Shown: in pieces, positions 24,942 through 32,788 of the stretch
Layout: every line of letters starts with the position of its first letter
Numbering within the stretch: the stretch's first letter is position 1
From: an uncultured Bdellovibrionales bacterium
GTDB taxonomy: Bacteria > Bdellovibrionota > Bdellovibrionia > Bdellovibrionales > UBA1609
Direction of reading: 5' to 3'
Length of the DNA: 64,000 nucleotides
Assembly (NCBI GenBank): GCA_903833275.1
Contig: CAILEP010000016.1
Coordinates: 1 to 64,000, forward strand
Made by a program: the position numbers and the translations under genes
Notes under the pieces: model-generated
Told to the model about the DNA's origin: nothing
The model's database searches: none
Seen by the model: only the letters and a program-made list of their open reading frames with translations

Positions 24942-26078
24942 CTAAAAAGCCTCGTTAAAAATAGAACGAAAATCTTCTTTGGTCACAGGGCGCGGGTTGT
25001 ACTCGTGACATGAATCTTGAAATGCTAAATCAACAAGCTCATTGAGCTTGTCTCTGCCGACCTTCGCCTCGGTCAAATTTTTTGGGATGCCGAGCTCAGC
25101 CTTGAGCGAACGCAGCCATTGCAAAAAACCGTCTCCGCTCTGATCTTTAAGCCCGACCGTCATCGCTAGATTTTTAAAGCGGTCAGCGCGCACACCGAGA
25201 TTTATTTTCAGCGCGTAATCGATCATCACTCCGTTGGCTAAACCGTGATGCATGTCGACGGCTGTGCCTAGGGCGTGAGCGCACGAGTGGGTCACACCAA
25301 GATCTTTTTGAAAGGCAATACCGCCCATAATTGAAACCATCATCATGGTGCCGCGAGCTTCGACGTTTTGCGGCTCTTTAGTCGCCTTCACTAAACTTTG
25401 GCTCGCCAAACGAACGCCCTCGAGGGCGATACCGTCACAAATGGGGTGATAGTCTTTAGCCAAATACGCTTCAACACAATGAGTGAGTGCATCCATACCG
25501 GTTGCAGCCGTCATCGGCGCTGGCAGACCCAAAGTCAATTCAGGGTCGGCAAAAATTGAAGCGGCCAAAAATTTTGGCGAAAATAAAAACTTCTTAATGT
25601 GCGTTTTTTCATCAGAGATAACAGCGCTACGGCCAACTTCACTGCCCGTGCCACTTGTTGTTGGCACGGCAACCCACATCGGCACAGGGCCATCGATGGG
25701 CTTTGCTTTCGGATTGCTACCCTCGTAATCAAAGAGATCACCTTCATGGTGTGCTAGCAAAGCGATGGCTTTTGTCACATCAAGTGCGGCACCACCGCCC
25801 ATACCAATCAGCGAATCGGCGCCGTGATCGCGATAGGCTTTTGCCCCAGCTTCGACTTGCGATTTAACGGGGTTGCCCCACACCCCTGAGAAAGTCGCAA
25901 CTTCAAGCCCAGCGGCTTTTAGAGTTTTCTCAAGCTCGCGGCAAATCGGCAAGGCGCCGACGCCTTTATCAGTCACAAGCAAAGGGCGTTTTACATTTTT
26001 AGACTTCAGAAACCCTGGGATTTCTTTTCGAACGCCCGCGCCAAACTGAATAATAGTCGGAAAGCCAAAACGATACAT
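24942..26078 (-). CDS. Iron-containing (group III) alcohol dehydrogenase
   Basis: The ATG at 26078 follows AAGAGG and gives a 378-residue protein. It has the NAD-binding 'GMGGGAALDVTKAIALLA', 'VPTTSGTGSEVG', metal-site 'MDALTHCVEAYLAKDYHP' and 'VTHSCAHALGTAVDMHHGLANGVMI'. These Asp/His residues bind Fe2+ in group III dehydrogenases. It converts a primary alcohol to an aldehyde or the reverse. Placed between a gamma-glutamyl ligase and an ALDH/PuuD pair, it could oxidise a gamma-glutamyl amino alcohol. That substrate is inferred from the operon only. Confidence 0.87.
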   Translation of the reverse strand: MYRFGFPTIIQFGAGVRKEIPGFLKSKNVKRPLLVTDKGVGALPICRELEKTLKAAGLEVATFSGVWGNPVKSQVEAGAKAYRDHGADSLIGMGGGAALDVTKAIALLAHHEGDLFDYEGSNPKAKPIDGPVPMWVAVPTTSGTGSEVGRSAVISDEKTHIKKFLFSPKFLAASIFADPELTLGLPAPMTAATGMDALTHCVEAYLAKDYHPICDGIALEGVRLASQSLVKATKEPQNVEARGTMMMVSIMGGIAFQKDLGVTHSCAHALGTAVDMHHGLANGVMIDYALKINLGVRADRFKNLAMTVGLKDQSGDGFLQWLRSLKAELGIPKNLTEAKVGRDKLNELVDLAFQDSCHEYNPRPVTKEDFRSIFNEAF

Positions 26079-26105
26079 AGCTGAACCTCTTTTTTTTGTA
26101 AGCAA

Positions 26106-27497
26106 CTAAATAATTTCGAAGTACCTTTGCAGTTCCCAATTCGTGACAGAGTCTTGAAACTGGCGCCACTCCCACAGACGAGTTTTGACAAAGTGGTCTA
26201 CAAACATATCGCCAAAAAGTTCACGCGCCAATTTCGAATCTGACATCTTCATCGTCGAGTCATAAAGATTTCGCGGCAAGCGAGCGGCGTCTTTGTTGAG
26301 ATAGGCGCTGCCCGTCACTGGCTTGGTCTTTAGTTCGAGATTATTTTTCACTCCATAAAGGCCGCTGGCAACTGTTGCTGCGATCGCCAAATATGGGTTA
26401 ACGTCTGAGCCTGGCACGCGCGCTTCGACGCGGGTCGATTTGGCGCCGCCGGCGATTACGCGAAAGGCCACGGTGCGATTGTCGAGACCCCACGAGACTT
26501 TCGTCGGGGCCCAATAGCCATCTACCAGACGCTTGTAGCTATTTACGGTCGGGGCCAACATCGGCAGAATTTCAGGCAGACATTTGAGGCCACCGGCCAA
26601 AAAACTTTTAAAAAGCGGGCTCATATTGTGCGGGGCTTTCTCACTGTAAAATAGATTTTTGCTGTTGGCCGTGTTCCACAGACTTAAATGAGTATGCCCG
26701 CTACAACCCGGCAACTGAGAATTCCACTTGGCCATAAAACTAGGCATAACCCCAAAGCGATGGCCGATTTGCTTTGCCGAGGTTTTAAAAAGCACGGCGC
26801 GATCGGCCGCCGTCAATGCGTCAGAATAAAGAATCGCCGCCTCATAGACCCCAGGCCCCGTTTCGGTGTGCAAACCTTCGATAGGTATATCGAACGCCAG
26901 CATCTCATCCATAAGAGCGGTAAAAAACGGTTGAAACTGTGACGAGCGCAACAGGCTGTACCCAAACATCCCTGGAGTAATCGGCTCTGGCTTTATGTAA
27001 CCCTTCTCGGCCAATGACTGAGGGCTTTCGTTAAAGTTAAACCACTCGAACTCCATACCGCAATTGGCTTGATAGCCAGCCTTGTGAGCTTGCGCCACAA
27101 TTCGCTTCAACAAACGACGAGGGCAAATTTCAAGGTCGTCGCCCTTGTCGTTTATAAAATCGCCGAGAAAAAATGGCTGCTGATTCTCCCACGGGATTTC
27201 GCGATAGGTACTGAGATCAATGTGGGCCGTTGCATCCGGAAAGCCCGAATGCCACCCGGTATAAGTGCCGTTGTCATAGCAGACATCAGCTGAATCCCAG
27301 CCAAAAACAACATTACAGAAGCCAAAACCACTTTTCGCAGCCGAAAGAAATTTATCTTTGTGCAGATACTTGCCGCGCAAGACACCATCGATATCGGTCA
27401 CTGCGACTTTCACTTTTTGAATCGGCGAATTTTCGATTCGCTTTAATATTTTAGCTATAGAAAGTTCTTTTTGTTTCTGGCTCTTTGACTTTGGCAT
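26106..27497 (-). CDS. Glutamine-synthetase-family gamma-glutamyl-amine ligase (PuuA/GlnA4-like)
   Basis: The 463-residue protein has the GS catalytic fold: 'CGMEFEWFNF' (Glu metal ligands), 'ETGPGVYEAAI', 'CSGHTHLSLWN' (His/Ser in the ATP-glutamate site), 'VDGYWAPTKVSWGLDNRTVAFRV' and 'RVEARVPGSDVNPYLAIAA'. These variants of the GS motifs (SGxHxHxS, NRxxxxR, 'ExRxPGxDxNPYL') are typical of gamma-glutamylpolyamine or ethanolamide synthetases rather than assimilatory GlnA. It is the first gene of the four-gene pathway operon. It would activate an amine by joining it to glutamate with ATP. Confidence 0.85.
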   Translation of the reverse strand: MPKSKSQKQKELSIAKILKRIENSPIQKVKVAVTDIDGVLRGKYLHKDKFLSAAKSGFGFCNVVFGWDSADVCYDNGTYTGWHSGFPDATAHIDLSTYREIPWENQQPFFLGDFINDKGDDLEICPRRLLKRIVAQAHKAGYQANCGMEFEWFNFNESPQSLAEKGYIKPEPITPGMFGYSLLRSSQFQPFFTALMDEMLAFDIPIEGLHTETGPGVYEAAILYSDALTAADRAVLFKTSAKQIGHRFGVMPSFMAKWNSQLPGCSGHTHLSLWNTANSKNLFYSEKAPHNMSPLFKSFLAGGLKCLPEILPMLAPTVNSYKRLVDGYWAPTKVSWGLDNRTVAFRVIAGGAKSTRVEARVPGSDVNPYLAIAATVASGLYGVKNNLELKTKPVTGSAYLNKDAARLPRNLYDSTMKMSDSKLARELFGDMFVDHFVKTRLWEWRQFQDSVTNWELQRYFEII

Positions 27498-27544
27498 AAA
27501 CCACCCACGCTATTGTTGCTATATATCGCGACAGCGCTATTTGC

Positions 27545-27970
27545 CTAGGCTGTTTTCTCAGAAATGAAATCGACAATACAGTTCAAGATATCTTTCACAG
27601 ATAGCATACCGGTTAAAACACCGACGCTGTCGGTGATAACAATGTGCCGAAAGCCACCGATGCGCATCGACACGATCGCTTTCTCGATGCGATCATCACT
27701 CTTCAGGCACTTCGGCCCTTTGGTCATATGTTTTGAAATTAAATCGTCACTCGAGGCCGTGCTCTTAGCGTAAATTTTGGTAAGCAAATCGCGCTCAGTA
27801 AAAATCCCGATCGGGACTTTTTTTTCATCAACAATAACCACTGCGCCAATTTTGTAAGTTTGCAAAATGGTGACTACGTCACCGACCGTGGCCGTCGGCG
27901 AGCATGATCGAACCGATTGTAAAATAATAATATCTGAAATTGTTTTACCTTCGAAAATATCAAACGCCAT
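27545..27970 (-). CDS. CBS-domain pair protein
   Basis: The 141-residue protein consists of two CBS domains (about residues 15-68 and 80-138). They are marked by 'VVIVDEKKVPIGIFTERDLLTKI' split over strand and helix, and 'HIVITDSVGVLTGMLSVKDIL'. Such pairs usually bind adenine nucleotides such as AMP, ATP or SAM and regulate a partner. No fused catalytic domain is present. It lies 47 bases upstream of the GS-like gene on the same strand and may be co-transcribed with it. An energy-sensing role for the pathway is possible but unproven. Confidence 0.82.
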   Translation of the reverse strand: MAFDIFEGKTISDIIILQSVRSCSPTATVGDVVTILQTYKIGAVVIVDEKKVPIGIFTERDLLTKIYAKSTASSDDLISKHMTKGPKCLKSDDRIEKAIVSMRIGGFRHIVITDSVGVLTGMLSVKDILNCIVDFISEKTA

Positions 27971-28060
27971 TTTTTACCCCTGGCACACCGAATTTACTGA
28001 TTGAGATTCAATCGAAGCCCGTGTGCATAGTGATATATTTCAACACGCCCTCGATTTTCG

Positions 28061-28141
28061 AGCAATTTCAAAATGCCTTAGACCGTATTGCTCTAAGGTC
28101 CAAGAGAACAAAAGGCCCCGACCAAGGGCCTCAAAATTGCT
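28061..28141. ncRNA. Predicted three-way-junction RNA element
   Basis: AGCAATTT (28061-28068) pairs with AAATTGCT (28134-28141) and encloses two perfect hairpins: CCTTAGA-N9-TCTAAGG (28076-28098) and AGGCCC-N7-GGGCCT (28113-28131). The closed 81-base fold looks like a structured leader. It could be read on + (79 bases before the methyltransferase at 28220) or on - (90 bases before the CBS gene at 27970). It matches no class recognised here; loop sequences do not fit a purine riboswitch. Confidence 0.4.
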
Positions 28142-28219
28142 GTTTTCAATGAAGACATTTGGCTAGGTTTTAATGTAAGACTGACTCAAGCAAACCACGT
28201 ATGCAGGGGCCTCGTTTCA

Positions 28220-29347
28220 ATGAATCGCGAACTCACATGGCAACAAAACAATCAATCGGTGACCATGCGTTGGGTTTCTGAGTCGGCGCACTCAACGCCG
28301 AAAAAGATTTTACTCGGTGACGACACTCTCAAGGCCGACGAATTCTATCGTCAGGCCAGCCAAGGGGCCGCCTACGTTTATGTCGGCGATTTTCAAAACG
28401 CCAAGCAGCTCTTGCAGGCGGTCAATCGAAGAGTTGAAAAACGAAGTGGCATCAGTGCCAAAACGCAATCAACGCCAGACGTCTTTAACCGCCATCGATT
28501 GGCCCAGGCCCATCGCGCGCAAATTCTTTCGCGACTTCTAATTTGTGTTGAAAGTGATTTTACCATCAAACTGTCGCGCGCGCCCGATGTGCGCGAGGCA
28601 ATCAGTGAGGCCCACGGCCCGCCGAGCTCAGGTTTCGTGGTCAGCTTGCGAGAATTGCTAGGCTACATCGGGTCTTATGAGTGGCGAAAAAAGGGCGTCT
28701 TTATCTCGGCTCTCGACTCAACGATCCACCCCAGTTACGGTTTGTTCTCGCCACTTCGCGGAGAATATTTGGATCTCGTGGCCTCGGCCCCCTTGCCGAC
28801 CCCGCTCGAACAGGCCTTCGATATCGGTACGGGCACCGGGGTCATCGCCGCAATTCTCGCTAAACGAGGGGTGCCGTCCATTGTCGCCACCGATCTCGAC
28901 CCGAGGGCCATTGCCTGCGCGCGCGAAAATATTTTGCGGCTTGGTTTTGAAGAGCAAGTGAACGTGGTGAGCACGAATCTCTTTCCGGCCCAGATGACGG
29001 CCGACTTGATCGTTTGCAACCCCCCTTGGTTACCGGCCCGCCCGACCTCAAATATTGAACGTGCGATTTATGATGAAAACAGCCAAATGCTTAAAGGCTT
29101 CTTGGGCGGCGTTGGTGCTCACCTCACTGAGCACGGCGAAGCCTGGCTCATCCTCTCAGACCTTGCCGAACACTTGGGCCTTCGCAAGCCAGACGAATTG
29201 CAGTCGTTAATCAAAATTTCTAATCTTAAAGTCGCGGGGGCACTAGAGGCCAAACCGAAGCACTCTAAAGTGCAAGACGAGAACGACCCCCTCTATGCTG
29301 CGCGCTCAAAAGAAGTCACCAAGCTCTGGCGCCTCAAAAAAGCTTAA
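28220..29347 (+). CDS. SAM-dependent methyltransferase with NPPW motif (HemK/RlmF-like)
   Basis: The 375-residue protein has an N-terminal domain of about 165 residues with no recognised fold, then a class I methyltransferase. Motif I is 'AFDIGTGTGVIAAILAK', acidic strand 'VATDLDPRAIACA', and motif IV is 'LIVCNPPWLPARP'. The (N/D)PPW/Y motif marks enzymes that methylate amide or ring nitrogen, such as PrmC, PrmB and N6-adenine rRNA enzymes. 'SPLRGEYLDLV' just before the SAM fold also resembles that group. The target (protein Gln or rRNA base) is not clear. AGGGGCC precedes the ATG. It converges with the phosphatase gene by a four-base overlap. Confidence 0.8.
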   Translation: MNRELTWQQNNQSVTMRWVSESAHSTPKKILLGDDTLKADEFYRQASQGAAYVYVGDFQNAKQLLQAVNRRVEKRSGISAKTQSTPDVFNRHRLAQAHRAQILSRLLICVESDFTIKLSRAPDVREAISEAHGPPSSGFVVSLRELLGYIGSYEWRKKGVFISALDSTIHPSYGLFSPLRGEYLDLVASAPLPTPLEQAFDIGTGTGVIAAILAKRGVPSIVATDLDPRAIACARENILRLGFEEQVNVVSTNLFPAQMTADLIVCNPPWLPARPTSNIERAIYDENSQMLKGFLGGVGAHLTEHGEAWLILSDLAEHLGLRKPDELQSLIKISNLKVAGALEAKPKHSKVQDENDPLYAARSKEVTKLWRLKKA

Positions 29348-30060
29348 CGAAGCAGTCGCGTTTTGAGGGGTTCGCGAAACTTCTTGGCTATATCTACTAG
29401 CTCTTTGCCAATTTCGTGCTCTTCTGGGTGAGCTCGAATGTATTCAAGAAATTCGAGTATGACTTGCTCATGCGAGCGCGAATAATGTTCGAAAATTTCA
29501 GCTTTGTTCGCCCCATTATTATTCAACAGGTGCTGAAATAAATCAGACAGAGGCTGAATCTCGTGAGTTGTTTTAGCGTAGTCGGCGGCAATATGGCCGT
29601 CTTTAACTTCAAGCATATTGAGTAGCAACGAAGTGGCGATACCGGTGCGATCTTTACCAAAAAGACAACCGTATAAAATCGGCTCATTGGCGCCAGAAAC
29701 CGTTTTGGCAAATTGCGACCACGATTGAAGATTTTTTTCAAAAATTCGTTGATAAAGCGCAATCCAGTCATTGGCTTTCGGCAGTCGCAATTTTTCAAAT
29801 GTCGGGTCTGACGTATTGATCGAAAGACTCAACCATTCGACCCCCTGCCGAATTAAAGCCTCGGGTCGACCAAATTTTTTAACCTCTTCGGGTGTGCGTA
29901 AATCAATGTAAAGCTTAACGCCGTGCTCGCCAGCCACATGCTCCGCCGCTTTGTCACTCCAATGCGCGACATTGCCGGTGCGAAAAACTAGGCCTGGTTT
30001 AATCTCTTGATCGCCTTTTGTCGGCAGGCCGCCCAAGTCTCGAAAATTATAGAGCTTCAT
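29344..30060 (-). CDS. Tyrosine/dual-specificity phosphatase (IphP-like)
   Basis: The 238-residue protein starts with 'MKLYNFRDLGGLPT', the N-terminal signature of the bacterial Y_phosphatase3 family. It has 'GLVFRTGNVAHWSD' and the P-loop CX5R as GCLFGKDRTGIAT. These enzymes hydrolyse phosphotyrosine, phosphoserine or phosphoinositides; secreted relatives exist, but this one lacks a signal peptide and is cytoplasmic. It lies 60 bases from the decarboxylase gene upstream, which may share its transcript. The physiological substrate is unknown. Confidence 0.83.
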   Translation of the reverse strand: MKLYNFRDLGGLPTKGDQEIKPGLVFRTGNVAHWSDKAAEHVAGEHGVKLYIDLRTPEEVKKFGRPEALIRQGVEWLSLSINTSDPTFEKLRLPKANDWIALYQRIFEKNLQSWSQFAKTVSGANEPILYGCLFGKDRTGIATSLLLNMLEVKDGHIAADYAKTTHEIQPLSDLFQHLLNNNGANKAEIFEHYSRSHEQVILEFLEYIRAHPEEHEIGKELVDIAKKFREPLKTRLLR

Positions 30061-30120
30061 TAACGAAGTTCTAGCTCACTTGACGAGAGAGCTCAAGGGG
30101 CGACCGCCCCGTTTCGATCT

Positions 30121-31908
30121 TTAAAGGGCCGATTCGGTCACTTTGGCACCAAGAATTTTAGCAAAATCACGAGCGAAATCTGTATCCATTTCTTTTGAAC
30201 AGATAAATGGGTTCATTAGAACCAGGCGCAAAAGCAATAAATCTGAACCGTCATTTAAAATCGAATTCAGCTTGCAAAATCGCGCAATGAACAAATTATA
30301 GTCTCGCTGCCCGAGGGTCGTGCGACTAACGCTAAATTCGGGCCCCGATTCGATTCGTTCAAAAAGCTGAAGAGCTCGCTGATTGACCATAGCCAACGGC
30401 TCTTTTGGATTGGCGAGGCTAAAACACAATACATTGGTATCACTGGGTTGGGCCAAACAAACACCCTTGACGCGAGAAAGTTCGTTCGCGAAAAGCTCTC
30501 GCGCCTCGATTGTTTTATCGAGAACCCGACCGAGCCCATCGCTATCAAAACCGAGCGCTCTGGACGTCAACCATACGGCCGCCGCACCGGCCGCCGATCT
30601 CGAACCCTCAATGGTCGTCGCCCAATCGACTGCCGACACGCCACTTTTTAAATAAGGGGCCGTCACCTGGCGACACTCATAGTGCTCCTGATCTCGGGCG
30701 ATAAAAGCGCCGCAAGCGTAGGGTATATAACCCAATTTGTGGGGGTCAATTGTGATCGAAGAAACGCGCGCAAAGGCCTCGATGGCCTTCCGAATATTCG
30801 GCGCTAATTTCGTCGCCAAACCAGAAGATGGCACCTTGCCCGCTGAACGTAGGGTCGCGGCAAAAAAACCACCGTACGCCCCATCGACATGGTGCCAGAG
30901 CGAAAGATCTTTCACTTGCTCAAGCGTGTCTTGCACCCGATCGACCGGGTCGACCTCACCCATTTCAGTTGTACCCGCCACCGACACGACCATCAGAATC
31001 GGTCGGCCTTCAGCGCGGGCCTGCGCGATGCGCGCCTCAAGGCTTTCAATATCGAGGCGCCCCTCGGCATCAAGCTCTATTGACCAAAACGAGTCTAGCC
31101 CCAAACCAAACATCAAGACTGCTTTTTGCCAAGAGTAGTGCTTATTGCCAGGCACCAAAACTACTGGCGACAAATTTTTGCCGGTTAAACCGGCTGGCAC
31201 TTTGACATTGCAATGTCCGCGATTCAATACCGAGTAGGGCTCGAGGTCTTCGAAACGAAGTGTGTGCGCGAGTAACAGCTGCTCAAATTGCATTTTCGAC
31301 GAATGGGCGGTGGCGTAGTAATTCGAAATATTGAGCACTCCCCTGTCGATCAAACAAAGAGCCAATGCCAGATTCTGATCGATGCGATGCAGGGCGCGCC
31401 ACACTGCTTCGAAATTGGCAAGAGTGCCCCCTGAGGTAAAATGACCACGCGAATGGCTCGAGTCGAAACCAAGCATGCGAGCCAGATCGGCGATACTTTC
31501 GGTCTCGATACGCGCGCTGACTTTTGCAACTTCAGGGCTCGCGTTGTTTGGGTTATGCAAAAGCATAGCGAATTCGGCCAGCAGAGCCGGCAGCGAATTT
31601 TCAGAAACCATGTGGCCAATATAACGCGGAGTAAATTTGGGGGTCTCACGCTCTAGCCGCCCGAGCAATTCGTTCAGCGAAGTCTCGAGCCGCGCTCTTA
31701 GCTTTAAAAACGAATCATCATTTTGATCACCAGCTGAAATCGCGCGCCCATCTGCAGGATAGCGCGATCGTCGCCACCCGATCGTGTGCTCAACGATGCG
31801 CCTCACTTCTGCGACAAACCAATCGCCATTTTCTGATTGAGGCCCGAGAAAGAGCGATTTCAATGCAACATCTTCTGGATTACAAATGTCTTGCTTCGAC
31901 TTGGGCAC
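30121..31908 (-). CDS. Pyridoxal-phosphate-dependent decarboxylase (group II)
   Basis: The 595-residue protein has group II decarboxylase hallmarks: 'GHFTSGGTLANFEAVW', 'HVDGAYGGFFAATLRS' (Asp binding the PLP ring nitrogen) and 'TIDPHKLGYIPYACGAFI', with the Schiff-base Lys in DPHKLG. It is longer than bacterial glutamate decarboxylases (about 470 residues) and begins with a 90-residue extension. Likely reactions are decarboxylation of an aromatic amino acid, glutamate, cysteine sulfinate or diaminobutyrate. Motifs alone do not separate them. It may supply an amine for the gamma-glutamylation genes a few kilobases away, but there is no operon link. Confidence 0.85.
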   Translation of the reverse strand: MPKSKQDICNPEDVALKSLFLGPQSENGDWFVAEVRRIVEHTIGWRRSRYPADGRAISAGDQNDDSFLKLRARLETSLNELLGRLERETPKFTPRYIGHMVSENSLPALLAEFAMLLHNPNNASPEVAKVSARIETESIADLARMLGFDSSHSRGHFTSGGTLANFEAVWRALHRIDQNLALALCLIDRGVLNISNYYATAHSSKMQFEQLLLAHTLRFEDLEPYSVLNRGHCNVKVPAGLTGKNLSPVVLVPGNKHYSWQKAVLMFGLGLDSFWSIELDAEGRLDIESLEARIAQARAEGRPILMVVSVAGTTEMGEVDPVDRVQDTLEQVKDLSLWHHVDGAYGGFFAATLRSAGKVPSSGLATKLAPNIRKAIEAFARVSSITIDPHKLGYIPYACGAFIARDQEHYECRQVTAPYLKSGVSAVDWATTIEGSRSAAGAAAVWLTSRALGFDSDGLGRVLDKTIEARELFANELSRVKGVCLAQPSDTNVLCFSLANPKEPLAMVNQRALQLFERIESGPEFSVSRTTLGQRDYNLFIARFCKLNSILNDGSDLLLLRLVLMNPFICSKEMDTDFARDFAKILGAKVTESAL

Positions 31909-32072
31909 GCGCTCACCTCATGCCCCATAGTGCCCCCATTCAAAGACACCAACAAGCTTGAGCCTCAGCAATTCACTGGCCCGTCAAAATACCGCGTAGA
32001 AATTTCGAAAAATCGGCCTAGATTTATGATCTAAGTCACAAACTGAACTTTAGCCGATCATCGCCTGAATAT

Positions 32073-32732
32073 TTAAGCCTCAGGTAGCATTCGCTCGAAA
32101 CATTCAGGCAGTGGGCTCGCTAAGACCTGGCCACGAATTTCAACCCGAGAACAATGCAGAAACATTCTCGGTTCATGATAAAGTTCACTCATCCGTTGAT
32201 TGTATTTTGGATCGCCATACCTGGGGTCGCCGACGAGAGCATGTTCTGCGAGTGCGCAGTGCTTGCGAATCTGATGCTGGCGACCCGTGATTAGATTAAA
32301 TTCGCAAAGCGTAAAATATTTCGACTGCCGAATCACACGAAAACGTGTCTCGCAGGGCACACGATCTTTGGCCACCCCGGCCGGGCTACGGCGCCCCTCG
32401 CCCTTATCTGAAAGCGCCTGAGCCCAAACACCAACTTGTGTTTTTAGCGACCCTCGTAGCACTCCATAATAGATCTTTTGAACAGAATTTTTTTGTTGAA
32501 ATTCTTCAGCGAGACCACGAGCCGCGGCCTCATTGAGAGCCAAGAGCTGCACGCCGCTGGTTTCTTTATCCAGTCGGTGCACTGGGTAGACCTTCGCCAC
32601 CTTCAGCTGCGTTTGAGCCAAATCTAAGAGATTCTGCGGGTCTTCGACGTTATGAACCGAAAGGCCGGCTGGTTTATCTAGCGCGACGAAATCAGCATTT
32701 TGAAAAAGTATCTTAAGCTCCAAATTGTTCAT
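32073..32732 (-). CDS. RluA-family rRNA/tRNA pseudouridine synthase
   Basis: The 219-residue protein has the RluA catalytic motif 'YPVHRLDKETSGVQLLALN' (Asp in RLDKxTSG), 'NLITGRQHQIRKH' and 'PRMFLHCSRVEI' near the C-terminus. 'FVALDKPAGLSVH' opens the fold. There is no S4 domain, so it is a short RluA/TruC-type enzyme that isomerises uridine in rRNA or tRNA. It is divergent from the ABC-F gene with 56 bases between starts. The specific site cannot be told from sequence. Confidence 0.87.
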   Translation of the reverse strand: MNNLELKILFQNADFVALDKPAGLSVHNVEDPQNLLDLAQTQLKVAKVYPVHRLDKETSGVQLLALNEAAARGLAEEFQQKNSVQKIYYGVLRGSLKTQVGVWAQALSDKGEGRRSPAGVAKDRVPCETRFRVIRQSKYFTLCEFNLITGRQHQIRKHCALAEHALVGDPRYGDPKYNQRMSELYHEPRMFLHCSRVEIRGQVLASPLPECFERMLPEA

Positions 32733-32788
32733 TATTTGAGTTTAATACGAATGACTTCGCTATGAAATTAAATTAGTTTGGGCGCTCA

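Noticed and set aside
28061-28141. Purine riboswitch
   Set aside because: The three-way layout is similar, but the loops lack the kissing pairs and conserved junction bases of that class.
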